From contig CAZEFW010000210.1 in NCBI GenBank assembly GCA_964511535.1, positions 1-12,159 of the forward strand: a DNA stretch of 12,159 bases. Reading direction: 5' to 3'. The notes beneath the pieces are model-generated. The model made no database searches. It was not told the origin of the DNA and saw only the letters and a list, made by a program, of their open reading frames with translations. A program made the position numbers and the translations under genes. This document shows positions 1-7,120 of the stretch, piece by piece. Source of the DNA: CAZCFB01 sp964511535. GTDB lineage: Bacteria > Myxococcota_A > Polyangia > GCA-2747355 > CAZCFB01. Positions within the stretch are counted from its first letter, which is position 1, and the number at the start of each line of letters is the position of its first letter.

Positions 1-2601
1 CGGCTTGACCACCGGCTTGGGCTTCGGCTTGGCCACCGGCTCGGGCTTGGGCTCCGGCTTGGGCTCCGGCTTGGGCTCGGGCTTGGGCTCCGGCTTGGGC
101 GGCTCCACAGCAGGCTCGGGCTTGGGCTTCTCCGCCACCGGCGGCGCCACGGCCACCTTGACCGGCTTCTGCAGCGCCGCCTCCACGGCGACCTGCTCCT
201 TGCCTGCGAAATCTAGCTTGGTCACGTGGTCCGCGAAACCATCCTTGACCACAACCACCGAGTACGCCGACTTGGGATCGGGCTCGAAGCGGAATGACAC
301 CGGCGCGATCCCCTTGGACTCTCTGCGTCCGTCGGTGACCAGGAAGACCTCGCCCTCTGGCTGGCTCTTGACGTCCACGGCGAGCTCCGCGTTTACAAGC
401 GCCGCGTGCAGCTCCATGGTGTCGCCCTGCTTGATCTCGAACTCGTGCACCCAGGTCCGGAGCGGTGGCTTGCGGACCTCCAGCTTGTTGGTCCCGGGCG
501 CCACGCGGGTAATCCGCATGGGGGTCAAGCCGGGCAGCTTGCGGCCGTTGAGGAACGCCTCGGCCTTGGGGATGTTGGAGTAGAGCTTGATGCTGGTCTG
601 CGCCAGCAGCTTCGGCCGGACCCGTGTGGTCTTGCCCCCCTGCACCTCCACCGTCTTGGTCCAGCGGTCGAGGCCAGGCTTGAAGGCGCTGACCACATAG
701 AAACCCGGTTTGAGCCGGTTGATGGTGAGGGGCGTGCCCGCGCTGGGTTGCTCGTTGCCGTCGAGGGAGACGGTCACGTCCGAGGGCGTGGCGGTGATCT
801 CGATGGCCCCTGGCTGGCGCGCCAGCACGAGGAAGTAATACAGAGCGCCACCACACAGCGCCAGCACCAGGATCGTCAAGCCGATCCAGATGCCGGTCCC
901 GCTCTTCTTCTTGTGCGCCACCAGCGGCGGCGGCGCGTAGCGGTCCAGGGGCGGCACCGAGATGGTGGCCCGCGCCGGCGGCGGTCCGGTGTCCACCGGC
1001 GCCAGAGACTCGAGCACATCCTTCTCGGGCTCCGGCTCCGGCTCGTCCTTGATCGTCGGCGGCATGTCCGCCGGCGGCGGCTCGGGCATGTCCAGGGCGG
1101 GGCCGGGCTCCTCGTCGGTGGCGGACGGCGCCGGCCCGGTGGGGATGGGCGCCAGGATCTCCTTGTCCGGCTTCGGCCCGGCGGGCGGCGGCGGGGGCGT
1201 CCCCTTCTCCTGGCGCGCGCCGGTGGAGGCGCCCGCCAGGGCCGCCAGCGGATCGTCGGGCGGCTCGTCGTAGCCGTCCCAGATCTGCGTCTCGACCTCG
1301 TCGTCGTCCCAGGTCAGCGAGGGCGCGAGCTCGCCGTCGGGGCGCATGGCGGGCATGTCCTCGATGGTCTGATCGCTGTCACCCGGCAACCCCGATAGCA
1401 GCGCGTCGTTACCGCTGTCAGGCAGGGACGGCAAGCCTGGAGGGGGCGGCAGCGGCGGCGGCAGCGTCTTGGCCACGGCGCCCTGGCCATTACCTCCCGG
1501 CGGCAAAGGCGGCGGCGGCTTGGCTCCACCGGGCAGGGGCGGCGGCTTGGGCAGCGGGCCGCCGGTGTCCTCGGCGGTCAGGGCCGCGCCTGCGCCAGGC
1601 GCCTCCTCCGAGGAGGGCGAGGTGGGCGGCGGCGCCAGCCGGCGGAACTCTTCCATCTTCCTGCTCTCGTCGCCCAGCTCCTTGGAGAAGGTCTGCTTCA
1701 TCCAGGCCGCCAGGTCCTTGCGAGAGTAAAAAGAGCCGGAGCTGTACATGAAGGCCTGCAGGTCGTCGTGCAGGTCGATGGCGTACTCGTAGCGATCCTC
1801 GGCGTCCTTGGACAGTGTCCGGAGCACGATCTGCTCCAGCTCCTCGGGGATCTTCCGGTTGTAGGTGCTCGGAGGCAGGATCTCCACGTTGCGCACCTTC
1901 TCCAGGGTGGAGAAGTCGCTCTCGCCGTGGAACAGACGCTCGCCAGTGATCAGCTCGTAGAGCACGATCCCGACGGAGAAGATGTCGGAGCGGCGATCCA
2001 GCGGCATGCCGCGCACCTGCTCCGGCGACATGTAGCCGAACTTGCCCTTGAGGATGCCGGCCTGTGTCTTGGAGGCCTTGCCCACCGCCTTGGCGATGCC
2101 GAAGTCCACCAGCTTCACCTCACCCTCGTAGGAGATGAGGATGTTCTGGGGGCTCACGTCCCGGTGCACCAGGTGCATCTCGCGGCCAGTGTTGTCCCGC
2201 TTGTTGTGCGCGTAATCCAGCCCCTCGCACACCTTCATGATGATGAAGCAGGCCTGGGAGATGGGCATGATCTCGCCCATGCCCTGGCAACGATCGAAGA
2301 TCGCCCGGACGTCCTTGCCGTTGACGTACTCCAGCGCGATGAAGTAGGAGCCGTCCACCTTCCCGAGATCGAAGATCTGCGCGATATTGGCGTGGTTCAG
2401 CTGAACCGCGATCTTCGCCTCGTCGATGAACATGGAGATGAACTCTTCATCTTCGGCGATGTTGGGGAGGATCTTCTTGACCGCTACAAAACGCTCAAAT
2501 CCCTCGACCCCGTACGTCTTGGAGCGAAAGACTTCGGCCATACCTCCAACGTTGATCCGCTCGAGGAGGTAGTATTTTCCGAATGGTATCGGCCTCTTCA
2601 C
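1..2601 (-). CDS. Transmembrane Ser/Thr protein kinase with PEGA repeats (C-terminus off window)
   Basis: Eukaryotic-type Ser/Thr kinase, predicted to phosphorylate proteins in the cytoplasm and sense through an extracytoplasmic part. 867 codons are visible and the frame is open to base 1, so the C-terminus is missing. Seen: glycine loop ERINVGGMAEVF (residues 14-25), ATP-binding Lys42 in AVKK, HRD 146-148 in HLVHRDVSPQN, DFG 166-168, and SPE 192-194 in place of APE. The kinase domain ends near residue 290. A Pro-rich acidic linker follows (about 325-563), then KKK 564-566 and a membrane helix at about 570-592. Three PEGA-like beta repeats (about 599-815) and a Lys/Pro/Glu-rich tail complete it. 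The start is GTG: an in-frame TAG lies two codons upstream, the glycine loop excludes a later start, and AGAGGG sits about 9 bases before it. It is likely monocistronic, with its own AT-rich upstream region. The kinase call is firm; substrate and ligand are unknown. Confidence 0.95.
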   Translation of the reverse strand, partial: MKRPIPFGKYYLLERINVGGMAEVFRSKTYGVEGFERFVAVKKILPNIAEDEEFISMFIDEAKIAVQLNHANIAQIFDLGKVDGSYFIALEYVNGKDVRAIFDRCQGMGEIMPISQACFIIMKVCEGLDYAHNKRDNTGREMHLVHRDVSPQNILISYEGEVKLVDFGIAKAVGKASKTQAGILKGKFGYMSPEQVRGMPLDRRSDIFSVGIVLYELITGERLFHGESDFSTLEKVRNVEILPPSTYNRKIPEELEQIVLRTLSKDAEDRYEYAIDLHDDLQAFMYSSGSFYSRKDLAAWMKQTFSKELGDESRKMEEFRRLAPPPTSPSSEEAPGAGAALTAEDTGGPLPKPPPLPGGAKPPPPLPPGGNGQGAVAKTLPPPLPPPPGLPSLPDSGNDALLSGLPGDSDQTIEDMPAMRPDGELAPSLTWDDDEVETQIWDGYDEPPDDPLAALAGASTGARQEKGTPPPPPAGPKPDKEILAPIPTGPAPSATDEEPGPALDMPEPPPADMPPTIKDEPEPEPEKDVLESLAPVDTGPPPARATISVPPLDRYAPPPLVAHKKKSGTGIWIGLTILVLALCGGALYYFLVLARQPGAIEITATPSDVTVSLDGNEQPSAGTPLTINRLKPGFYVVSAFKPGLDRWTKTVEVQGGKTTRVRPKLLAQTSIKLYSNIPKAEAFLNGRKLPGLTPMRITRVAPGTNKLEVRKPPLRTWVHEFEIKQGDTMELHAALVNAELAVDVKSQPEGEVFLVTDGRRESKGIAPVSFRFEPDPKSAYSVVVVKDGFADHVTKLDFAGKEQVAVEAALQKPVKVAVAPPVAEKPKPEPAVEPPKPEPKPEPKPEPKPEPKPEPVAKPKPKPVVKP
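37..96 (-). repeat. Five in-frame 12-bp repeats encoding Lys-Pro-Glu-Pro
   Basis: Inside the kinase gene, five tandem 12-base units encode KPEP (residues 836-855), flanked by further KPKP/PPKPEP sequence. Synonymous changes (CCC/CCG) vary between units, so the repeat is held at protein level rather than being a fresh slippage product. Charged Pro-rich stretches of this kind form stiff extended spacers, as in TonB. The role here is inferred. Confidence 0.85.
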
Positions 2602-2649
2602 CTTCTAGGCCCTCTGCGCAATTGTGGTTAAAAATCAGTGAGGGACAGT

Positions 2650-2673
2650 ATTTTACAGGCAACCCATAGTCAA
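2650..2673 (-). promoter_or_regulatory. Possible promoter of the kinase gene
   Basis: The spacer between the kinase and the desaturase gene (2602-2741) contains a locally AT-rich patch (about 2620-2690) in otherwise GC-rich DNA. On the minus strand it has TTGACT (2668-2673) and TAAAAT (2650-2655), close to sigma-70 hexamers. The spacing is only 12 bases, so they cannot be used together as a standard pair; AATACT with a 15-base spacer is a weaker alternative. The region is a plausible promoter, but the exact elements are unsure. No clear terminator for the upstream four-gene operon was found here. Confidence 0.3.
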
Positions 2674-2741
2674 GGCTATTAGTAGGACACCGGAGTGGCA
2701 GTACGCCTTGGCTGCCCTGGTCCCCCCGCGGGCGCTCACCC

Positions 2742-3698
2742 TCACGCCTCCCGTCCTTCGGCGCCGGACAGCTCCTTCGCCTCCCGCTCCAGCGTCGCCC
2801 ACCGGAACAGCGACGCCAGCTGTGCCCAGTACCCGCGGGGGAAGTTGGGCATCCCCGAGAAGCCGACGTCCTCGGGATCATGCTGGCGGTCCCGCGGCAG
2901 GTGCCGGGTGCCGAACACCACATCCCACAGGATGATGTTGGCGCCGTAGTTCCGGTTGGCGTCGTCCAGGTCATGGGAGTGATGCCATCGGTGCAGCTCG
3001 GCCATGGAGAAGATCCAGTTCAACGGGCCCAGGCGCAGCTCCACGTTGGCGTGCTGGAACATGCCGTGCACTGCGGTGAACAGGCTGAACAGCGCCAGCA
3101 CCTGCACCGGCGCCCCGAGCAGCAGCAGCGGCGCGGTGTGCAGGGCATAGGAGATCATCGTATCCAGGGGGTGGAACCGGCCCGCGTTGAGCCAGTAGAG
3201 CCGCTCGGAGCTGTGGTGAACCGCGTGAAAGCGCCAGAACCACCCGTGCTCGTGGCACAGCCGATGCCAGGCATACTGCCCCGCCTCCGACAGCGCCATG
3301 GCCAGGGCGAGCTGCGCCCAGATGTTCCAGCCCGCGGGCCAGATCCCCTGCCCCGCCGTGCCCGCAGCCGCCGCCAGGGTGATGGCCGCTGACGCCATGG
3401 CGCTGTGCCACAGCGCGTCCACCAGCTGGGGCGGCGCCATCTGCGACAGGATCATGTGCGCCGCGTCGGTGGGCAGGTCACCCCGGGGCACGGTCCAACG
3501 CTCGGCGTGGGGCTGGATCCGCTCGGAGATGATCACCACCAGGGCCGCGGACAGGGACATGAACAGGGTGGCCAGCCGGGGGTCGGTCCCGGCGCCGTGG
3601 AGCGCCCGGGCCCCGGCCATGGCGCAGCCGAAGGTGAGCGGGAAGATGGTCCAGGCGAAGGCCAGGCGCCAGCCGGCCAGGGGCGGGGATCCGCTCAC
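2742..3698 (-). CDS. Sterol desaturase / fatty acid hydroxylase family membrane protein
   Basis: 318-residue integral membrane protein of the fatty acid hydroxylase superfamily, di-iron enzymes that hydroxylate or desaturate lipids and sterols using O2. The histidine clusters that bind the metals are visible: HRLCH (145-149), HAVHH (158-162), His176 in RFHPLD, His210 and His216, and HRWHH (236-240) followed by YGANIILWDVVFGT, typical of the family. Hydrophobic segments lie at about 14-30, 43-58, 100-116, 126-140 and 186-209. The GTG start overlaps the stop of the permease gene by four bases (GTGA), so translation is probably coupled. It is the last gene of the four-gene operon. The substrate cannot be told; the context with an ABC exporter suggests an envelope lipid. 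Family call is firm, reaction uncertain. Confidence 0.9.
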   Translation of the reverse strand: MSGSPPLAGWRLAFAWTIFPLTFGCAMAGARALHGAGTDPRLATLFMSLSAALVVIISERIQPHAERWTVPRGDLPTDAAHMILSQMAPPQLVDALWHSAMASAAITLAAAAGTAGQGIWPAGWNIWAQLALAMALSEAGQYAWHRLCHEHGWFWRFHAVHHSSERLYWLNAGRFHPLDTMISYALHTAPLLLLGAPVQVLALFSLFTAVHGMFQHANVELRLGPLNWIFSMAELHRWHHSHDLDDANRNYGANIILWDVVFGTRHLPRDRQHDPEDVGFSGMPNFPRGYWAQLASLFRWATLEREAKELSGAEGREA

Positions 3699-5086
3699 CG
3701 GCTCGTCAGGGCAGCGGCAGGCTCCATGCGCGCGGCGCGATGGGCCGGCAGGAACGCGCCCACCAACGAAAAGAGCACCGCGAACCCGACGGAGGCCGCC
3801 ATCAGCCAGGGCGCGAACACAAAATATGTATCCGGCTTGAAAGGAAAATCAGGAATCCTGGCGGCCGAATACCAGTCGCACGCCCACGCCGCGCCCAGCG
3901 CCAGCAGCACCCCCAGGATCCCGCTGACGAGCCCCACCACGGCGGCCTCGCCGAGCACCACCATGCGGATGTGCTGCCGCGAGGCTCCCACCGCCCGGAG
4001 CACGCCCATCTCCCAGCGCCGCTCGGAGATGAGCATCATGAAGGTGTGGCTGATGTTGATGGCGGCGATGGTGATGATGATGACGCTGATCAGGGTGAAC
4101 AGCACCGTGGCCAGAGTGATGAACAGGCCGACCTTCTCCCCCTCGCTCGCGGCCAGGTCGAAGCCGATGTCCTTGATGTAAGCCGCCAGGGGCGTGATGT
4201 CCTGCTTGGAGTTCACCACCACCACCACGCTGGAATAGCGGCTCGCCTGCTGCTCGCCGGCGTAGCGCTTGTTCCAGCGCTTGACGTAGCCCAGCGGCAC
4301 GGTGAGCCCCAGAGGGATGGCGCGGTTGCTCACCCCCACCAGCTGCAGCCGCCGCTGCAGGAACTCGCCTTTTGCCAGGGGGGCCACGGTGCCGAGGTAC
4401 GAGCGCCCGAGCTCCAGGGTCATGGTCTTGCCCCTGAAGATGGAGGTGATGAAGTCCGGGATCTTTGGCAGCCCGGGGTTGGTGGGCGCGATGGAGCCGT
4501 TGTAGATCTCGATCATGTGGCGCGAGATGACCACCGGGATGTACCGGTGGCACTGGTACTTGTCCCAGGCGCAGAAGAACCCCTCGGGGCAGGTGTTGCC
4601 CTCGCCGCACTTCTTCGGCTCGTTCTTCCCGAGCCAGTCATCGAAGTGGAACGGCTCGCCCACCTCGCCCGCCATTATCTCGTCGTCGACGCCGTCGAGG
4701 AAGCCGCTCACCTCGAAGTACATGTCCCTGCCGGAGCGCAGGAGGTTCTTGCCGCCCCAGCCCCGGGCGGGGAAGGCCAGCTTCATGCGCGGGTAGACCG
4801 CTTTGGGCTGGGCGCCCACCTCTGCAGGCGGCTGCTTGAGCCGCGCGACCACCGCGTCGTCCAGTACGCGGGCCGAGCCGAACAGGGTGGACTTGGGCGG
4901 GACCACCTCCAGGCGGTCCACCGGGAAGATCTCCCCCAGCACGACCCGCCGCACGCCGCCGTCCAGGGCGAGGAAGAAGCAGAAGGCGCCGATCCCCACC
5001 ACGATGCCGATGGCAGACAGCAGGTTGTGTCGCAGGTTGCGGCGCAGGTTCTGGCGGATCAGCCGCCCCAGGCGCGCGGCGGCCAT
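3695..5086 (-). CDS. FtsX/MacB-like ABC transporter permease
   Basis: 463-residue permease of the FtsX/MacB/LolC type, partner of the ATPase encoded just upstream. An N-terminal membrane helix (about 21-42) is followed by a large periplasmic region (about 43-315) and three C-terminal helices (about 318-350, 375-402, 424-447). The cytoplasmic coupling motif SERRWEMGVLRAVGASRQHI (354-373) and the PAHRAARMEPAAAL ending (448-460) are typical. These proteins work mechanically from the periplasm, for example in lipoprotein release, macrolide or peptide export, or cell-wall hydrolase control. Unusual: four cysteines (160, 166, 172, 179) in a short stretch of the periplasmic domain. The ATG start shares its A with the ATPase stop (TGATG). 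The substrate is not predictable from sequence; no MacA-like adaptor is encoded in the window. Confidence 0.92.
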   Translation of the reverse strand: MAAARLGRLIRQNLRRNLRHNLLSAIGIVVGIGAFCFFLALDGGVRRVVLGEIFPVDRLEVVPPKSTLFGSARVLDDAVVARLKQPPAEVGAQPKAVYPRMKLAFPARGWGGKNLLRSGRDMYFEVSGFLDGVDDEIMAGEVGEPFHFDDWLGKNEPKKCGEGNTCPEGFFCAWDKYQCHRYIPVVISRHMIEIYNGSIAPTNPGLPKIPDFITSIFRGKTMTLELGRSYLGTVAPLAKGEFLQRRLQLVGVSNRAIPLGLTVPLGYVKRWNKRYAGEQQASRYSSVVVVVNSKQDITPLAAYIKDIGFDLAASEGEKVGLFITLATVLFTLISVIIITIAAINISHTFMMLISERRWEMGVLRAVGASRQHIRMVVLGEAAVVGLVSGILGVLLALGAAWACDWYSAARIPDFPFKPDTYFVFAPWLMAASVGFAVLFSLVGAFLPAHRAARMEPAAALTSR

Positions 5087-5790
5087 CAGCTTACCGCCTC
5101 GTCCACGCCGGCCAGCGCCCCCTCCCCTGCCACGAACTGGCCGTCCTCCAGTCGCTTGACCCGGTGGGCCACGTCAGAGACCCGCGCCTCGTGGGTCACG
5201 ATGATCAGGGTGCGCCCGTCGTCCTCGTTGAGGCGACGGAACAGCTCGATGATCTGGCGCCCGGTCTCCTGGTCCAGGTTGCCGGTTGGCTCGTCGCACA
5301 GCAGCAGCTCCGGGCGGTTGAACAGGGCGCGGGCGATGGCGATGCGCTGCTTCTGCCCGCCCGAGAGGTTACCCGGAAGATCGTCGGCGCGGTCCGCCAT
5401 GCCCACCCGATCCAGGGCGGTGACGGCCCGCTCGCGGCTCTCGGCGTCGCCCATGGCGGCGAAGGTGGCGGGCACCGCCACGTTCTCGGCGCAGCTCAGG
5501 TGGTCCAGCAGGTTGAACTGCTGGAAGATGAAGCCGACCTTCTGGTTGCGGAAGGCGCTCAGGGCGGCGTCGCCCATGCGCCCCACGTCTTCTCCGGCCA
5601 CCAGCGCGCTGCCCTGGAAGCCGGTGTCGAGCCCGCCGATGACGTTGAGCAGGGTCGACTTGCCAGAGCCGCTGGTGCCAACCACCGCCAACAGCTCGCC
5701 GCGCTCAACGTCGAGGTCGATGTCGTGCAGCACCTTGACCTCGCGGTAGGACTTGGTCACGCCCCGCAGCTTGATGATCGGTTCAGCCAT
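5086..5790 (-). CDS. LolD/MacB-type ABC transporter ATP-binding protein
   Basis: 234-residue cytoplasmic ATPase that powers the permease encoded immediately downstream. All nucleotide-binding motifs are present: Walker A GTSGSGKST (38-46), Q-loop Gln90 in FIFQQFNLL, signature LSGGQ (142-146), Walker B LLLCDEPTG with Asp166/Glu167, D-loop NLD (171-173) and switch His200. The QQFNLLDHLS and ALFNRP segments place it with the LolD/MacB/FtsE group. Length is normal for the family. The ATG start overlaps the end of the EI24-family gene by eight bases, supporting co-translation. Family is certain; the transported substrate is not. Confidence 0.95.
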   Translation of the reverse strand: MAEPIIKLRGVTKSYREVKVLHDIDLDVERGELLAVVGTSGSGKSTLLNVIGGLDTGFQGSALVAGEDVGRMGDAALSAFRNQKVGFIFQQFNLLDHLSCAENVAVPATFAAMGDAESRERAVTALDRVGMADRADDLPGNLSGGQKQRIAIARALFNRPELLLCDEPTGNLDQETGRQIIELFRRLNEDDGRTLIIVTHEARVSDVAHRVKRLEDGQFVAGEGALAGVDEAVS

Positions 5791-6607
5791 GCCGGGGAAC
5801 TTCTACCACAGACTCCAGGGCGCCGGCGCGGTGGAGATCACAAAACAATAGCGTGCCGCCGACCGCCGCCATGGGCATGGTCACGCTGCCGAGCACCGGC
5901 ACCGCCATGGCCCCTGCCAGGAGCCCGCCGAAGCCGATGGTGAGCGACCGGTTGCCCCTGAGCAGCCCCATCTTGGCCTTCCAGGGCAGCTCGCGCCGCG
6001 CCATGGAGAAGTCCATGAAGTCGTAACAGAAGAAGTTGGCGCTCACGAGGAAGCCGCCCACCAGGAACAGCACCGGGCCCACCACCGGGACGAGGATCTT
6101 GAGCACCAGCAGCGCGCCCATGGCGAGCAGGTAGACCCCCTGCTTGCGCACCTCGTTGAACACCGCCGAGGCGATACCCTTGCTGAAGCGCGCCACGGTG
6201 AAGGGTGGCGGCTCGAGGCCGTATGCCAGCTTCTCCACCCGCTCGCTGATCACGTCGTTGAACGGGGCGCTGAGCACCCCCTGCAGCGCGAAGAAGAGCA
6301 TGTACCCCATGAGCAGCACGATGATCACCATGAAGCCGTACAGCAGGTACCACAGCGCCCTCCACGCGGCGCCGTCGGGCCGCGGCCAGATCCAGGCGAT
6401 GATGTCGTTCCAGTAGTAGCCGAGCCCCGCCGCGAGCCCCACGAAGAGCAGCAGGTTGATGATGAGGGGCGCCACACACAGGCGCAGCAGCGTGGGGTGT
6501 TCGCGGAAGACGAACCGGTAGCCGCGCATCAGATACCCCGCTCCCCGAACCAGGCGCGAGAGAAAGAACCCCCGGCGCGGATCAGCATTGGTGCCGTTCT
6601 GTTCCAC
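5783..6607 (-). CDS. EI24 domain-containing (CysZ-like) membrane protein
   Basis: 274-residue integral membrane protein with hydrophobic segments at about 44-66, 84-108, 155-175, 177-195 and 222-255. The segments APFNDVISERVE (114-125) and YDFMDFSMARRELPW (195-209) match the EI24 family, which includes the sulfate permease CysZ. Myxobacterial members are generally uncharacterised, so sulfate transport should not be assumed. It is the first gene of the four-gene operon with the ABC transporter and desaturase. The start used is GTG at 6607, which has no good ribosome site (GTAACCTACCGCC precedes it). A later start at Met27 would remove only the polar N-terminus and is not excluded. Confidence 0.85.
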   Translation of the reverse strand: MEQNGTNADPRRGFFLSRLVRGAGYLMRGYRFVFREHPTLLRLCVAPLIINLLLFVGLAAGLGYYWNDIIAWIWPRPDGAAWRALWYLLYGFMVIIVLLMGYMLFFALQGVLSAPFNDVISERVEKLAYGLEPPPFTVARFSKGIASAVFNEVRKQGVYLLAMGALLVLKILVPVVGPVLFLVGGFLVSANFFCYDFMDFSMARRELPWKAKMGLLRGNRSLTIGFGGLLAGAMAVPVLGSVTMPMAAVGGTLLFCDLHRAGALESVVEVPRHG

Positions 6608-6758
6608 GGCGGTAGGTTACCACGACGCAACATCCGGGGGCTTCTGCCGATAACCTGATCATTGGCTGCGGACCGGGCGGTGGTTCGGGCCACAAGGATG
6701 GCTATGGCGTGCCCTACTTTCAGGATGTTAGGGTACAATCAGCGCAGGAGCACCGAGG
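6608..6758. promoter_or_regulatory. Divergent intergenic region with likely promoters
   Basis: 151 bases between two divergent transcription units, so promoters in both directions are expected. On the plus strand TACAAT (6734-6739) is a good -10 candidate about 20 bases before the ATG at 6759, but no convincing -35 is seen 16-18 bases upstream. An inverted repeat AGGTTA (6614-6619) / TAACCT (6651-6656) and the palindrome TGATCA (6656-6661) lie on the side facing the EI24-family gene. They may be operator sites or chance. No small gene was recognised. Confidence 0.4.
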
Positions 6759-7106
6759 ATGAAGATCAAGGGCACAGACGGTCTCGACCCGGGGGCGGCG
6801 ACCGAGGCAGGGGCACCGGGAGAGGGTGAACAGGTGGAGGGCGCGACGTTCGAGGAGGTGGCGGCGGATAGCGCGGCGGTGGAGGCGGCGGACGCGGCGC
6901 CGGTGGGCGCCCTGGCAGAGCTGGGGCGGCTGGTGGAGGCCGGTGAGCTGTCTGGCGCAGGCGCGGCCGAGGCCCTGGTGGATGCGGTGGTCCGACAACA
7001 GGGGAGCGCCCTGAGCCCGGCCCAGGCCGAGTCACTCAGGGGAGAGCTCCTGCGATTGCTGGAGGAAGACCCGCTGCTCTCTCAGCAGCTCGGGAAGCTG
7101 GCATAG
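6759..7106 (+). CDS. Uncharacterised small acidic/helical protein
   Basis: 115-residue protein that I do not recognise. After MKIKGT the first half (about 7-48) is rich in Ala, Gly, Glu and Asp and likely disordered. The second half (about 49-115) looks like a compact helical bundle: GALAELGRLVEAGEL, AAEALVDAVVRQQG, and LSPAQAESLRGELLRLLEEDPLLSQQL. No signal peptide, membrane segment or cysteine is present. A ribosome site (AGGAG, 6746-6750) sits eight bases before the ATG. It is the first gene of a two-gene unit with the PEGA protein, whose start follows the TAG stop by 14 bases. Coding is supported by strong codon-position GC bias, the ribosome site and the tight spacing. A regulatory or adaptor role is possible but unproven. 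Confidence 0.7.
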   Translation: MKIKGTDGLDPGAATEAGAPGEGEQVEGATFEEVAADSAAVEAADAAPVGALAELGRLVEAGELSGAGAAEALVDAVVRQQGSALSPAQAESLRGELLRLLEEDPLLSQQLGKLA

Positions 7107-7107
7107 C

Positions 7108-7113
7108 GGAGGA
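7108..7113 (+). promoter_or_regulatory. Ribosome binding site supporting a TTG start
   Basis: GGAGGA begins one base after the TAG stop of the small gene and ends seven bases before TTG at 7121. Together with the signal peptide that begins right there, it fixes the rare TTG start of the PEGA protein. Confidence 0.8.
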
Positions 7114-7120
7114 AAGTCGC

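Noticed and set aside
37..96. 12-bp tandem repeats as a CRISPR or mobile-element repeat
   Set aside because: There are no spacers; the units are contiguous, in frame and differ only at silent positions, so they are protein-coding repeats.
5..583. Gly/Leu/Ser repeat protein on the plus strand (GLGSGLGS pattern)
   Set aside because: It is the reverse reading of the KPEP repeat and PEGA region of the kinase, which has a full kinase domain in its own frame.
1768..2631. 287-codon plus-strand open frame opposite the kinase domain
   Set aside because: The minus strand encodes HRD, DFG and the glycine loop here. The plus-strand product has no recognisable domain.
3740..5749. Plus-strand open frame of 669 codons with His-rich stretches across the permease and ATPase genes
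   Set aside because: The opposite strand has intact Walker, signature and FtsX motifs and overlapping starts and stops. The His runs come from reversed GTG/ATG-rich membrane-helix codons.
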